Shown here piece after piece: positions 7,124 to 16,923 of a DNA stretch of 64,000 nucleotides; position 1 is the stretch's first letter, and every line of letters starts with the position of its first letter. The notes beneath the pieces were generated by a model that had not been told where the DNA came from, did no database searches, and saw only the letters and a program-made list of their open reading frames with translations. The translations under genes were made by a program, and so were the position numbers. Source of the DNA: Mycobacteroides immunogenum (GTDB lineage: Bacteria > Actinomycetota > Actinomycetes > Mycobacteriales > Mycobacteriaceae); NCBI RefSeq assembly GCF_001605725.1, contig NZ_CP011530.1, positions 2,604,001-2,668,000 of the forward strand, given 5' to 3'.

Positions 7124-8512
7124 GTGAGCGATACATCCGATGAACCTCGGCGGCCCCGGAAACTGGATCCGGTTTCCGCCGAGATTCAGTTTGACCGTCT
7201 GGCCGCGACGGCCGGTCAGCTGCTCAAGGCCGGGTCGCGAATCCTCAGTCAGCGCCCCACGGAGCGCGATCTGCGCCAGGTGGTCGCCAAGGAGATGCGC
7301 AGGTCATTTGCCGAGCTCGGGCCCGCCTACGTCAAGTTTGGGCAGCTCATCGCCTCGTCGCCCGGGATGTTCCCGGAAGATCTCTCCGCGGAGTTCCGGT
7401 CACTTCTCGATCAGGTACCGCCGGCCGATCCGCAGACCATCCGCTCCATGTTGACCCACGAGCTCGGCGCGCCGCCGGAACAGGTGTTCGCCTCGTTTGA
7501 CGAGGTTCCGTTCGCGTCGGCGTCCATCGCGCAGGTGCACCGGGCGACATTGAAGGACGGCAGTGCGGTCGTCGTGAAGATCCAGCGCCCGGACATCCGT
7601 ACCCGGCTCGCGGCCGACCTGCAGATCCTCAAGCAAATCGCCCGCGGTCTCGAGCTGACCGAGATGGGCCGGATGTCGAACATCTACGAGGTAATGCGAG
7701 ACTTCGAGGCCAATCTGGCCGAGGAACTGGACTTCACCCTGGAAGCCCAGGCCATGCGGGACTGGACGGTGGGGCTCGCGGCATCCAGCTATGCACCGAA
7801 AGTACGTGTCCCCGAGCTCTATTCGGAGCTGTGCACCGACAAGGTGCTCACCATGGAATACGTCGAGGGCATCAGGATTGACGACGCCGATGCGATCCGC
7901 GATGCGGGGTTCGAGGGCCCTGAGGTGGTGAAGACCCTGATGCTCACCCTGTTCGACTCGGCATTCGCCGCGGGCACTTTCCATGGCGATCTGCATGCCG
8001 GCAATCTCATGGTGGATACGCAAGGGCGAATCGTATTCCTGGACTTCGGAATTGTGGGCCGCCTCAATGAGCGGACCCGCAAGACGCTGCGGGAATTGAT
8101 CGGTGCGCTCATTCTGGAACCCGACGATGAAGCGGCGGCGCGCACCCTGATCAAACTCGGGGCCATCGACGCGAATGCCGATCCGGCCAAGGTGGCCGCG
8201 TCGCTTCGCAAGGTGACCCGCCCCATGGGCACCTCGCTGGGCAAGATTTCCTATGGCACCATCGGCCGCCAGCTCACCGCGCTGGGGCGCGAACACGACG
8301 CCATCTTGCCCAAGGAATTCATCCTGGTGGGAAAGCAGCTGCTCTATGTCGAGCGCTACACCAAATTGCTTGCCCCCGAGTGGCAGCCGGTGGGTGACCC
8401 GGAAATCCTCGCCTACTTCGGTGCCCTGATATCGGAGTATCAGCAGGCTCGCGACGTGGTCGAGGACAGTAAGAAGGACAGTAGAAACAACACAGACGGG
8501 CTCGCAGAATGA
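7124..8512 (+). CDS. AarF/ABC1/UbiB-family atypical kinase
   Basis: A 462-residue ABC1-type protein-kinase-like enzyme. Seen: the family KxGQ motif in YVKFGQLIASSPGMFPEDL, the Ala-rich nucleotide loop FASASIAQVHRA, the Lys in VVVKIQRPDI, ExD in NLAEELDFTLEAQ, the catalytic HGDLHAGNLMV and the metal-binding LDFGIVGRL. All catalytic elements are present. Members support quinone or isoprenoid-lipid metabolism through poorly known ATPase activity. GTG at 7124 has GGGAGG about 8 nt upstream. It overlaps tetR by 4 nt. A paralogue lies on the other strand 0.7 kb on (9227-10744), and both have TACATAC-type operators upstream. Confidence 0.85.
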   Translation: MSDTSDEPRRPRKLDPVSAEIQFDRLAATAGQLLKAGSRILSQRPTERDLRQVVAKEMRRSFAELGPAYVKFGQLIASSPGMFPEDLSAEFRSLLDQVPPADPQTIRSMLTHELGAPPEQVFASFDEVPFASASIAQVHRATLKDGSAVVVKIQRPDIRTRLAADLQILKQIARGLELTEMGRMSNIYEVMRDFEANLAEELDFTLEAQAMRDWTVGLAASSYAPKVRVPELYSELCTDKVLTMEYVEGIRIDDADAIRDAGFEGPEVVKTLMLTLFDSAFAAGTFHGDLHAGNLMVDTQGRIVFLDFGIVGRLNERTRKTLRELIGALILEPDDEAAARTLIKLGAIDANADPAKVAASLRKVTRPMGTSLGKISYGTIGRQLTALGREHDAILPKEFILVGKQLLYVERYTKLLAPEWQPVGDPEILAYFGALISEYQQARDVVEDSKKDSRNNTDGLAE

Positions 8513-9225
8513 CACGCACTGTCGGCAGTCCCGCACGGTCTACCGGACGGGGTCAGCGTGCCGAGCGACGCACTCAGGAAGAACGTAGCGCGGCGATGCG
8601 CGGCAGGCTGCTTGATGCCACGGTGGACTGCCTGGTCAAGTATGGATACGCGGGTACGACAACCACCCGGGTGGCGCAACGGGCCGGAGTCACCCGCGGC
8701 GCATTGGTGCACCACTTTCAATCGAAATCCGAACTTCTCGGAGAATCGGTGCGGCACTTGGCGTTCAAGCAAGGCCAGGAGATTCTCTCCGAGCTGATCG
8801 CGCTGGACCGGGGTAGCGGTGCCGATTTCATCGGCCGCTGTCTTGATGCGCTCTGGCGAATGCATCAGGGGTCGATGTTCATCGCCACCATGGAGCTGTG
8901 GATAGCCGCCCGCACCGATCCCGAGCTGTCTGCCCAGATGGATCAGTTTGAATTCATTGTGATGCAGCAGTTCTCGACGCTCGGACAATCGGTGAGTCAG
9001 ACCGATGAGGAGTTGCGTGTGATTCGCAACATCACACTGACCGCGATGGACGCGGTGCGGGGAATCTTGGTCAACAGCATGACGGTGGCCCAGGAAGTTC
9101 GCGATCAGCGCTGGGCCCGGGCCAAGGCGATGTTGTTGAACATCGTCGAATCGCCCACGGTCGGTGCCCCGCTGGACTCCGCACTACGCACCATGGACCC
9201 GGGAAAGCTGAGTCTTTCCGACTAG
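8509..9225 (+). CDS. TetR-family transcriptional regulator
   Basis: A 238-residue regulator. The N-terminal HTH is clear: AAMRGRLLDATVDCLVKYGYAG, TTTTRVAQRAGVTRGALVHHFQSKSELLGESV (about residues 28-82). The rest is an all-helical ligand domain with no recognisable ligand motif. It is translated with the upstream aarF (ATGA overlap) and ends 1 nt before the stop of the convergent second aarF. Two perfect and one degenerate TACATAC/GTATGTA inverted repeats lie upstream of its neighbours' genes, so a local regulon is likely, with the TetR repressing its own operon too. Confidence 0.85.
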   Translation: MTRTVGSPARSTGRGQRAERRTQEERSAAMRGRLLDATVDCLVKYGYAGTTTTRVAQRAGVTRGALVHHFQSKSELLGESVRHLAFKQGQEILSELIALDRGSGADFIGRCLDALWRMHQGSMFIATMELWIAARTDPELSAQMDQFEFIVMQQFSTLGQSVSQTDEELRVIRNITLTAMDAVRGILVNSMTVAQEVRDQRWARAKAMLLNIVESPTVGAPLDSALRTMDPGKLSLSD

Positions 9226-9226
9226 C

Positions 9227-10744
9227 TCAGCTGCCGCGCAACGATTCCCGCGCTGCTTCCTCCATGCGTGACTGTTCGGCCGCGATCACCATGTTCCCGA
9301 AATACCCGATGAACGACGGATCTGCGAGAAGTGCCCAGTCGGGTGCCAGCAGCTTCATGTAGCGCTCGACGTAGAGCAGCTGTTTGGAGATCAGCACAAG
9401 TTCCCGGGGCAGCCGCACGTCATATTCCTTGGCCAGTATCGCCAACTGCTTGCCCAGCTGGCCATACTCGATCGCCGAGAGCTTTGACTGCTGCAGAGGG
9501 CTGGTGAAGTTGGAGATCGTCTTGGCGGCGGTTTGGGAGTCGGCCGCCTTGCCTCGATCGCCGATCGCGCCAAGCTTGTAAATGCCCCGGGCGACTGCCG
9601 CGTGATCATTCTTCACGAACAGATCGACCATGATCTCGGTGAAGATCTTGCGGCTGCGATCATCGATGCGTCCGACAATCCCAAAGTCCAGAAACACAAT
9701 TCGCCCGTCGGGATCAACCAGAAGATTTCCGGCATGCAGGTCTCCGTGGAAGAGCCCCTTGTGGAATCCCGTCTCGAACAGGGAATAGACCACGGCCTTG
9801 ACCAAGGCGACCCCGTCGAATCCGGCCGCGGCCAGCTCGGTGATGTTGTCGATGCGGATGCCTTCGACATATTCCATCGTGAGCACCCGTTCGGTGGTGT
9901 ACTCCCAGAACACCGTGGGGACGCGCACCTTATCGCCGTACTCGGTATCGGCAAGGCTGGCGATCCACTGTTCCATCGCGTGTCCCTCGGCCGCGAAGTC
10001 GAGCTCCTCATTGAGGTTCTGTTCGAAATCCTCGACAACCTCAGTGGCGTTGGTGGCTCGGCCCAGATCGGTCTTGACGATCAGGCGGGCAAGGCGCCCG
10101 ATGATCCGGACGTCGGCGGCAAGCCTGGTGCGGATCTTTGGGCGCTGAATCTTCACCACCACGCGCTCACCGGATTTGAGGGTCGCGTGGTGCACCTGAG
10201 CGATGGACGCCGACGCGAACGGGTGTTCGTCGAATGTCGCGAATATCGCTGTCGGATCGGCACCCAGCTGTTCGCGTACGGTCTGGCGGATCAAGTCGGA
10301 GGAGGCCGGGGGCACCCTGTCGAGCAGCGTGCGGAATTCGTTGGAAAGCGTCTCGGGGAAGACGCCGGGGGAGGAGGCGATGAGCTGACCGAGCTTGACG
10401 TAGGTGGGCCCCATGAGTGCGAAGGTCCGCCGCAGCTCATGCGCGGCGCGTACTTCCAGAGATCTTCCGCGTCGCGGTTTGACGAGTAGCCGGGCGCCCG
10501 ATCCGGCGAGCCGGGAGACCGTCACGCCAAACCGTCCCGCTTCCACGCGCAACGGCGGCTGGCGCAGTGTGACTCGTGGCCGCGTGATCTCGAGATCTAT
10601 GGCTGCCGCCGAAGGAATCGAATCCGCCCCGGAGGAGGGTGGCTCCGAGGTAGATTTCGGGACGACGGGCGGTTGCTTCCCGCCCTCGGATAATGCGGCA
10701 GCCAGGGGCGCCGCGTCGTTGCCCGCGCCCTCGGGGGTGGTCAT
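9227..10744 (-). CDS. AarF/ABC1/UbiB-family atypical kinase, second copy
   Basis: A 505-residue paralogue of the first aarF. Seen: YVKLGQLIASSPGVFPETL, FASASIAQVHHA, VVVKIQRPKI, NLNEELDFAAEGHAM, HGDLHAGNLLV and LDFGIVGRI, so the kinase-like core is intact. It carries an N-terminal extension of about 75 low-complexity residues that the other copy lacks. ATG at 10744 is used; the longer frame adds nine residues across the operator. It is transcribed towards tetR and away from the SRPBCC gene, and an inverted repeat lies 15 nt upstream of its start. Confidence 0.85.
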   Translation of the reverse strand: MTTPEGAGNDAAPLAAALSEGGKQPPVVPKSTSEPPSSGADSIPSAAAIDLEITRPRVTLRQPPLRVEAGRFGVTVSRLAGSGARLLVKPRRGRSLEVRAAHELRRTFALMGPTYVKLGQLIASSPGVFPETLSNEFRTLLDRVPPASSDLIRQTVREQLGADPTAIFATFDEHPFASASIAQVHHATLKSGERVVVKIQRPKIRTRLAADVRIIGRLARLIVKTDLGRATNATEVVEDFEQNLNEELDFAAEGHAMEQWIASLADTEYGDKVRVPTVFWEYTTERVLTMEYVEGIRIDNITELAAAGFDGVALVKAVVYSLFETGFHKGLFHGDLHAGNLLVDPDGRIVFLDFGIVGRIDDRSRKIFTEIMVDLFVKNDHAAVARGIYKLGAIGDRGKAADSQTAAKTISNFTSPLQQSKLSAIEYGQLGKQLAILAKEYDVRLPRELVLISKQLLYVERYMKLLAPDWALLADPSFIGYFGNMVIAAEQSRMEEAARESLRGS

Positions 10745-10758
10745 GTGCGCCACTGTAA

Positions 10759-10782
10759 TACATACGAGCACAGTTGTATGTA
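10759..10782. promoter_or_regulatory. inverted repeat TACATAC-N10-GTATGTA, likely TetR operator
   Basis: Perfect 7-bp arms (10759-10765, 10776-10782) just upstream of the second aarF. The same arms recur at 10911-10930 with a 6-nt spacer. The nearby TetR gene is the likely binder. Confidence 0.6.
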
Positions 10783-10910
10783 ACGTGCGCCCGGGCTACC
10801 GCGGAGTAGCTGTCGAATCGCACTCCAACACCCACAAGCCTGTTGGTATTTGACCCCTGTACACCTGCAATTTGTCACTTTAAGGGGTCAGATCTGCGGA
10901 AATTGCATCT

Positions 10911-10930
10911 TACATACACGAGGGTATGTA
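10911..10930. promoter_or_regulatory. inverted repeat TACATAC-N6-GTATGTA, likely TetR operator
   Basis: Perfect 7-bp arms (10911-10917, 10924-10930) 64 nt before the SRPBCC gene. It shares its half-sites with the operator before the second aarF, tying the SRPBCC/fadE unit to the same regulator. Confidence 0.6.
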
Positions 10931-10993
10931 TGTTACGTTCGAAATCGTTGGCATCAATCCGTGCCAGACCAATGACAAAGGAGTCTTTCGCCC

Positions 10994-11470
10994 ATGTCCG
11001 AGCTGCACTCCAGCATCGACCTCCCGTACAGCATCGACAAGCTCTGGTCGGTGTTGCCGGACCTCAACAAATACGACGAATGGATGACCATCCACACCGG
11101 ATTCAAGGGCGATGTCCCCGCGGTCGAGGACATCAAGGTCGGCACCAAGTTTTCCGAGATCGTGACCCTGATGGGCATGGCCAACACGGTTGAGTGGACT
11201 GTGCAGGAATTCACGCCGGCCGACGAGGTGCTGTCCGCCAAGCGCGGTGCCTTCAAGCTGGGTGGTACCGGGATGGCCGGGGTCGAGGCCATCATCAAAT
11301 CCAGTGTCGAGGAGATCGATGCCGACAACACCAGGGTGAATGTGGACTCCTCCTTCACCGGCCAGATGCTGACCGGAGCGATCGGTACCGCCATCGACAA
11401 GGCCGTCCAAGAGGAGCTCGAGAACTCCGTCGCACGGCTCAAGGAGCTGCTGGCCAAGGAACTCGGCTAA
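10994..11470 (+). CDS. SRPBCC-family (polyketide cyclase-like) protein
   Basis: A 158-residue helix-grip protein: LHSSIDLPYSIDKLWSVLPDLNKYDEW is the usual first strand and helix pair, followed by the beta-sheet with VEWTVQEFTPADEVLSAK, and the long C-terminal helix AVQEELENSVARLKELLAKEL. It likely binds a small hydrophobic ligand or lipid. ATG at 10994 has AAAGGAG about 10 nt upstream. It is followed after 46 nt by an acyl-CoA dehydrogenase gene in the same direction, and preceded by a TetR-type operator, so the pair is probably one operon in lipid metabolism. Confidence 0.8.
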   Translation: MSELHSSIDLPYSIDKLWSVLPDLNKYDEWMTIHTGFKGDVPAVEDIKVGTKFSEIVTLMGMANTVEWTVQEFTPADEVLSAKRGAFKLGGTGMAGVEAIIKSSVEEIDADNTRVNVDSSFTGQMLTGAIGTAIDKAVQEELENSVARLKELLAKELG

Positions 11471-11516
11471 CCGGCCACGTCGGCACCTATCACTGTCACG
11501 GGAGAAAGCAGGACAC

Positions 11517-12797
11517 ATGCTCGACTGGTCACCCATTGATCTCGCGGTGCGTGACGCTGTTCGCCAGTTCATCGACAAAGAGGTTCGGCCTCACGTCGAC
11601 GCCCTGGAGTCCGGCGAGATGGAGCCGTACCCCATCATCCGAAAGATGTTTTCCACCTTCGGAATTGACGCACTCGCCAAGGAGGGATTGCAGAAACAAA
11701 TCGAGAAGAAGAAGGCGCGCGAGGCCGCGCTGGCGGCAGGGGAGCAGCCGGCACAATCCAAAAAATCCGACGGCGGTGGCGCCATGGGCCTGGCCGGCGG
11801 ATCGGCAGGCATGGGCTTTGTTCTCACCAGCGAAATCTCGCGCGTCTGTATGGGTCTGGTGACCGGCATGGGCGTCAGCATGGGACTGACGGTGCCGACC
11901 ATCGCCTCACGCGGCACCGCCGCGCAAATGGAACGCTGGCTGCCCGAATTGGTCACCTACGAGAAGGTTGGTGCCTGGGCCATCACCGAACCCGATTCGG
12001 GTTCGGACGCCTTCGGTGGCATGAAAACCTACGTGACACGTGACGGCGAGGACTACATCCTCAACGGTCAGAAGACCTTCATCACCAACGGCCCCGACGC
12101 CGACGTCATCGTCGTCTACGCAAAGTTGAACGAAGGCGCCGGGAAGGAAGCCGTTGATCCGCGGGATCGCAAGGTGTTGACCTTCGTGCTGGACCGGGGC
12201 ATGGAGGGCTTCACGCAGTCCAAGCCGTTCCGCAAGATGGGCATTCACAGTTCCCGCACGGGTCAGTTGTTCTTCGAGAACGTGCGCCTGGGCAAGGACC
12301 GGCTTCTCGGTGAGACCGAGACGAACGATCAGGGCGACGGCCGCGACAGCGCACGCGCCAATTTCTCGATGGAACGCATCGGGGTGGCGGCGCTCGCACT
12401 CGGTGTCATCGAGGAATGCCTGCGTCTTTCGCTGGATTACGCGAAGTCGCGCACCTTGTGGGGTAAGGAAATAGCTCAGTTCCAGCTCATCCAGCTCAAG
12501 CTGGCCAAGATGGAAGTCGCCCGGCTGAACGTGCGCAACATGCTTTTCCACGCAATCGAGAGTCTGTCGGAGAACAAGACCCCGTCCCTGGCAGAGGCCT
12601 CGGCCATCAAGCTCTACTGTTCGGAGGCGGCCACCGACGTCGCGATGGACGCCGTGCAGCTTTTCGGCGGCAACGGCTACATGACCGAGTACCGGGTCGA
12701 ACAGCTGGCGCGCGACGCCAAATCGCTGATGATCTACGCCGGGAGCAACGAGGTGCAGATCACCCACATCGCCAAGGGGCTGCTGGCGGGCAAATAG
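11517..12797 (+). CDS. acyl-CoA dehydrogenase (FadE-type)
   Basis: A 426-residue flavoenzyme that would oxidise an acyl-CoA to the 2,3-enoyl-CoA with FAD. Seen: [16 protein letters not shown] and [12 protein letters not shown] (flavin-binding middle domain), [18 protein letters not shown] (helix G) and [34 protein letters not shown] at the end. The usual catalytic Glu of the C-terminal YEG motif is Ala408 here (YAG). Glu286 in MERI aligns by position with the helix-G base used by isovaleryl-CoA-type dehydrogenases, so the enzyme may still be active. Residues about 58-100 hold a Lys-rich, then Gly-rich insertion. It follows the SRPBCC gene and ends at a strong hairpin. Confidence 0.85.
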   Translation: MLDWSPIDLAVRDAVRQFIDKEVRPHVDALESGEMEPYPIIRKMFSTFGIDALAKEGLQKQIEKKKAREAALAAGEQPAQSKKSDGGGAMGLAGGSAGMGFVLTSEISRVCMGLVTGMGVSMGLTVPTIASRGTAAQMERWLPELVTYEKVGAWAITEPDSGSDAFGGMKTYVTRDGEDYILNGQKTFITNGPDADVIVVYAKLNEGAGKEAVDPRDRKVLTFVLDRGMEGFTQSKPFRKMGIHSSRTGQLFFENVRLGKDRLLGETETNDQGDGRDSARANFSMERIGVAALALGVIEECLRLSLDYAKSRTLWGKEIAQFQLIQLKLAKMEVARLNVRNMLFHAIESLSENKTPSLAEASAIKLYCSEAATDVAMDAVQLFGGNGYMTEYRVEQLARDAKSLMIYAGSNEVQITHIAKGLLAGK

Positions 12798-12806
12798 CAC
12801 GGATCT

Positions 12807-12846
12807 GGTGGAGTACTCGGCTCTGGCAGGGCCGCGGTACTCCACC
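12807..12846 (+). terminator. hairpin terminator after fadE
   Basis: Perfect 10-bp arms (12807-12816 and 12837-12846) enclose 20 nt that can pair further inside (GGC with GCC). It begins 9 nt after the fadE stop and separates it from secA2. Confidence 0.65.
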
Positions 12847-12945
12847 GATCGTGTTGCATCCATCAAACGGATATCGCGGACGGGTCCGGGAGCTCGCCTG
12901 ACGGTGCATATCGGGGCCTTTCGGAACCTCACGTACCGTGTGCAT

Positions 12946-15264
12946 GTGCGCAAGTCGAACACCGCCTCACGGTTCACCGGGAAGTTCTGGAAACTGCTCG
13001 GTGCATCCACGGACAAGAACCAGAGCGAGTCGCTGGCCCTTGTGGAGACCTCGAAGAAGTACGACGAGAAGGCCAAGGATCTCACCGACGAACAGCTCAC
13101 CAAGGCGGCCAAGAAACTCGACCTCAGCGAGGGTCTTGAGTCCAAGGACATCGGCCAGTTCCTCGCGATCGTGCGTGAGGCCGCCGAACGAACCATCGAC
13201 GAGCGCCCTTTCGACGTTCAGCTGCTGGGCGCGCTGCGGATGCTCGATGGCGACGTCATCGAGATGGCCACCGGTGAAGGCAAGACGCTGACCGGTGCGA
13301 TCACCGCTGCCGGATACGCCCTCGGCGGGCGCAGTGTGCACGTCATCTCCGTCAACGATTACCTGGCCCGGCGCGACGCCGAATGGATGGGGCCGTTCCT
13401 GGAACGCCTGGGCCTGACGGTCGGCTGGATCACCGAGGAATCAACGGCCGACGAGCGCCGCACGGCCTACGCCTGCGATGTCACCTATGGATCGGTCAAC
13501 GAGATCGGTTTCGACGTGCTGCGTGACCAGCTGGCGATCGACGTCGACGATCTGGTCTCGCCGAGCCCCGACGTCGCTGTGGTGGACGAAGCCGATTCGG
13601 TACTTGTCGACGAGGCCCTGGTGCCGCTGGTGCTCGCGGGCACCAGCCATCGTGAAGCTCCGAGTTCGGAGGTGATCGAAGCGGTACGCGAGCTGATCGC
13701 CGGTGAGGACTACGAGGCCGACAACGACCGGCGCAACATCTTCCTCACCGACACCGGCGCCAAGAAGCTGGAAAAGCAACTCGGTGATATCGACCTGTAC
13801 TCCGAGCACCATGTAGGCACCACCTTGACCGAGGTGAACGTCGCGCTACACGCGCACGTGCTGCTGGAGCGCGATGTGCACTACATCGTGCGGGACGGCG
13901 CCGTGCACCTCATCAACTCCTCACGCGGGCGCATCGCGACCCTGCAGCGCTGGCCCGATGGTCTGCAGGCGGCGGTTGAAGCCAAGGAGGGAATCGAAAC
14001 CACCGACACCGGTGAGGTTCTCGACACCATCACGGTGCAGGCGCTGATCAACCGCTACCCCCGGGTATGCGGAATGACCGGTACAGCGCTCGCGGCCGGT
14101 GAACAGCTGCGGCAGTTCTACAAGCTGGGCGTCTCACCGATCCCGCCCAACACCCCGAACATCCGCGAAGACCAGCCGGACCGGGTGTACATCACCGAGG
14201 CGAGCAAGAACGATGCCATCGTCGCGCATATCGCGGAGATCCATGCCACTGGTCAGCCGGTGCTCGTCGGCACCCACGATGTCGCCGAATCCGAGGCGCT
14301 GCATCACCGTCTGGTGCGCGCCGGAGTTCCGGCCGTCGTGCTGAACGCCAAGAACGACGCCGAAGAAGCCCGCGTCATCGCCGAAGCCGGTGCGCTCAAG
14401 GTGGTCACGGTATCCACTCAGATGGCCGGTCGCGGTACTGATATCCGCCTCGGCGGCTCCGAGGAGACCGACTACGACGCCGTCGTCGAGGCCGGCGGGC
14501 TGCACGTGGTCGGCACCGGGCGGCATCGCACCGAACGGCTCGACAACCAGCTGCGCGGGCGCGCGGGACGACAGGGCGACCCCGGGTCCTCGGTCTTCTT
14601 TTCCAGCTGGGAAGACGAGGTCGTTGTGGCACACCTGGATTCGGCGAAGCTGCCCACCGAAACCGACGAGGACGGGCAGATTGTCAGCCCCAAGGCCGGC
14701 GGCCTCATCGACCACGCCCAGCGGGTGGCCGAGGGCGCGATGCTCGACTTGCACGCCAATACCTGGCGGTACAACCAACTGATCGCGCAGCAGCGCGCCA
14801 TCATCTCCGATCGGCGGGACATGCTGCTGCGCACCGACACCGCCCGTAAAGAACTGCGCGAGCGCTCTGCCGAGCGCTATGACGAGCTGGCCGAGGAGCT
14901 TTCCGAAGAGCGGCTGGAGCGCATCTCACGGCAGATCATGCTCTACCACCTGGACCGGGGCTGGGCCGACCATCTGGCGTACCTCTCGGATGTGCGTGAG
15001 AGCATCCACCTGCGTGCGCTCGGGCGCCAGAACCCGATCGACGAATTCCACCGGCTCGCCGTCGACGCCTTCGCGTCGCTGGCCGCCGACGCGGTGGAGG
15101 CCGCTCAGCAGACCTTCGAGACCGCGAACCTGGTTGACGAGGAACAGGGGCTGGATCTGTCGAAGCTCGCCCGGCCGACATCGACGTGGACCTACATGAT
15201 CCACGACGACCCACGCAAGAACGACAGCCTGTCGATCCTGAACCTGCCCGGCGTCTTCAGCTGA
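12946..15264 (+). CDS. secA2: accessory preprotein translocase ATPase SecA2
   Basis: A 772-residue SecA-family motor that drives export of a subset of proteins through SecYEG in mycobacteria. Seen: Walker [29 protein letters not shown], Walker [36 protein letters not shown] and [16 protein letters not shown]. It is shorter than SecA1 and lacks the C-terminal zinc-binding tail, which marks SecA2. GTG at 12946 is chosen because the homologous N-terminus ([15 protein letters not shown]) follows closely; GTG at 12940 is an alternative, and a longer frame runs back into the fadE terminator. It is followed by pgsA2, as in Rv1821-Rv1822. Confidence 0.95.
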   Translation: MRKSNTASRFTGKFWKLLGASTDKNQSESLALVETSKKYDEKAKDLTDEQLTKAAKKLDLSEGLESKDIGQFLAIVREAAERTIDERPFDVQLLGALRMLDGDVIEMATGEGKTLTGAITAAGYALGGRSVHVISVNDYLARRDAEWMGPFLERLGLTVGWITEESTADERRTAYACDVTYGSVNEIGFDVLRDQLAIDVDDLVSPSPDVAVVDEADSVLVDEALVPLVLAGTSHREAPSSEVIEAVRELIAGEDYEADNDRRNIFLTDTGAKKLEKQLGDIDLYSEHHVGTTLTEVNVALHAHVLLERDVHYIVRDGAVHLINSSRGRIATLQRWPDGLQAAVEAKEGIETTDTGEVLDTITVQALINRYPRVCGMTGTALAAGEQLRQFYKLGVSPIPPNTPNIREDQPDRVYITEASKNDAIVAHIAEIHATGQPVLVGTHDVAESEALHHRLVRAGVPAVVLNAKNDAEEARVIAEAGALKVVTVSTQMAGRGTDIRLGGSEETDYDAVVEAGGLHVVGTGRHRTERLDNQLRGRAGRQGDPGSSVFFSSWEDEVVVAHLDSAKLPTETDEDGQIVSPKAGGLIDHAQRVAEGAMLDLHANTWRYNQLIAQQRAIISDRRDMLLRTDTARKELRERSAERYDELAEELSEERLERISRQIMLYHLDRGWADHLAYLSDVRESIHLRALGRQNPIDEFHRLAVDAFASLAADAVEAAQQTFETANLVDEEQGLDLSKLARPTSTWTYMIHDDPRKNDSLSILNLPGVFS

Positions 15265-15320
15265 CGACAAGCCACCCATTTGCGCGGGGCATCACCTCGC
15301 GAATATGAGAGGCTGGCCGG

Positions 15321-15917
15321 ATGGGAACCGCGGAGCCGTCCACTGGAGACGACAGGATCCTGACGGTCCCCAACCTGCTGAGCGTCATCCGGCTGGCCTT
15401 CATCCCGCTGTTCCTGTACCTGCTGCTGGCCAAGCATGCCGATGGTTGGGCCGTGGCCATCCTGATGCTCAGCGGCTTCACCGACTGGGCCGATGGCAAG
15501 ATCGCGCGGCTGATGAACCAGTCTTCGCACCTGGGAACGCTGCTGGATCCGGCCGCCGACCGCCTCTACATGGTGACGACGCCGATTGCTTTCGCGATCC
15601 GGGACATCGTGCCGTGGTGGATCGTTGTCACCCTGTTGGCCCGCGACCTCATCCTCACCCTGGGGCTACCCATCGTGCGCCGCCGCGGCATCGAGGCGCT
15701 GCCGGTCATCTACATCGGCAAGGCGGCAACCTTCGCGTTGATGTCGGCTTTCCCGCTGATCTTGATCGGTGAATGGGACTCCTTGTGGGGCAGGGTGATC
15801 GGCCCGTGCGGGTGGGCGTTCCTGATCTGGGGCCTCGGTATGTACCTGTGGACGTTCGTGCTCTACGTCGCGCAGATCGTGATGATCGTGCGGCAGCTGC
15901 CGAAGGTGAGTACCTGA
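15321..15917 (+). CDS. pgsA2: CDP-alcohol phosphatidyltransferase PgsA2-like
   Basis: A 198-residue integral membrane enzyme of phospholipid synthesis. The family motif D-G-x2-A-R-x8-G-x3-D-x3-D is complete (Asp58, Gly59, Ala62, Arg63, Gly72, Asp76, Asp80) in TDWADGKIARL onward; the metal-bound aspartates transfer the phosphatidyl group from CDP-diacylglycerol to an alcohol. About six hydrophobic segments are seen. The order secA2-pgsA2-DUF881 matches Rv1821-Rv1823. The acceptor (glycerol phosphate or phosphatidylglycerol) is not fixed by sequence. The next gene begins 1 nt after its stop. Confidence 0.85.
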   Translation: MGTAEPSTGDDRILTVPNLLSVIRLAFIPLFLYLLLAKHADGWAVAILMLSGFTDWADGKIARLMNQSSHLGTLLDPAADRLYMVTTPIAFAIRDIVPWWIVVTLLARDLILTLGLPIVRRRGIEALPVIYIGKAATFALMSAFPLILIGEWDSLWGRVIGPCGWAFLIWGLGMYLWTFVLYVAQIVMIVRQLPKVST

Positions 15918-15918
15918 G

Positions 15919-16887
15919 ATGAACGCGCAGGACGCCTCCGGGGACGGCAGGGAACCGCAGATACATGGCACCGGCCCACATCTCATGGGTGGTTTCGAGC
16001 CCGAAGAAGGGCTGGGCCACCACACCGCCAACCGGCCCAAGCGCAATCCGGTGCCTTCGCTGCTGCGCACGCTGCTCTCTGATCACCTGGACGCCGGGTA
16101 TCTCGAGGCCGCCGAGGCTCGCAAGAACGGGGCCGCGCCGCGTGCGCGGCTGGCCGAATGGGGTTGGCAGGCAATCGCTGCCATCGCCATCGCGGTGGTC
16201 TTCGCGGCAGCGGTCGCGCAGACCACACGGATCGCACCCGGCGTGATGCAGGAGCAGCAGAGTCTGCTGGCGAGCATCCGCGGTGAACAGCGCGATTCGG
16301 GGGCACTGGAGTCCACCCGTGACCAGCTCTCATCCGAGGTGGCCGGGGCGCGGCGCAGCCAGCTCGAAGGCAACGAGCAGGGCAAGGAGTTGCTGAACCG
16401 CCTGGACCAGTTGGGTCTTGCCGCGGCGACCACCGAGGTGCGCGGACCCGCACTGATCGTCACGCTGGCAGACCCAGGGAGTAGCGGTGATCTCTCGGAT
16501 GTCTCCAAGGAACGCATCCCACGCAGCCAGCAGGTCATTTTGGACCGCGATATGCAGCTGGTCGTGAACTCGTTGTGGACCAGTGGCGCAGAGGCGATTT
16601 CGGTTTCCGATGTGCGCATCGGGCCGAACGTGACCATGCGGCAGGCCGGGGGAGCGATCCTGGTGGACAACCAGCCCACCAGCTCGCCGTATCGGATCGT
16701 GGCGATCGGGCCGGCCAATACCATTAAATCGGCGTTTGAACGCAGCCCGGGCATGGCCCGGATGCGGCTGCTGCAGAAGTCGTATGGCATACGACTTACC
16801 CTCGCGACCCAGGAAAACGTGCAGATGGCCCCGGCAGCAAGCCGGGATGTCAAATACGCCAAAGAGATTCCGGCGGGCAATCGGTGA
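15919..16887 (+). CDS. DUF881-family membrane protein (Rv1823-like)
   Basis: A 322-residue protein with a cytoplasmic N-terminus of about 85 residues, one membrane helix (AIAAIAIAVVFAAAVAQTT), a predicted coiled-coil stretch (residues about 115-160) and an extracytoplasmic DUF881 domain with ALIVTLADP, QVILDRDMQLVVNSLWTSGAEAISV and YRIVAIG. DUF881 proteins are related to the YlxW/YlxX group found with Sbp next to cell-division or envelope genes in Gram-positives; their function is not established. It sits with Sbp and a second DUF881 gene in an arrangement conserved in Rv1823-Rv1825. Confidence 0.8.
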   Translation: MNAQDASGDGREPQIHGTGPHLMGGFEPEEGLGHHTANRPKRNPVPSLLRTLLSDHLDAGYLEAAEARKNGAAPRARLAEWGWQAIAAIAIAVVFAAAVAQTTRIAPGVMQEQQSLLASIRGEQRDSGALESTRDQLSSEVAGARRSQLEGNEQGKELLNRLDQLGLAAATTEVRGPALIVTLADPGSSGDLSDVSKERIPRSQQVILDRDMQLVVNSLWTSGAEAISVSDVRIGPNVTMRQAGGAILVDNQPTSSPYRIVAIGPANTIKSAFERSPGMARMRLLQKSYGIRLTLATQENVQMAPAASRDVKYAKEIPAGNR

Positions 16888-16923
16888 GATGGGCCCGACC
16901 GTGACGTGGAGAGGAAGTGGACG

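Noticed and set aside
9533..10489. A 318-codon + strand frame opposite the second aarF
   Set aside because: Antisense of an intact kinase-like gene; no recognisable motif.
12808..12945. Extended SecA2 N-terminus from the first in-frame start at 12808
   Set aside because: It runs through the 10-bp fadE terminator hairpin, and the SecA2 homology begins only after 12946.
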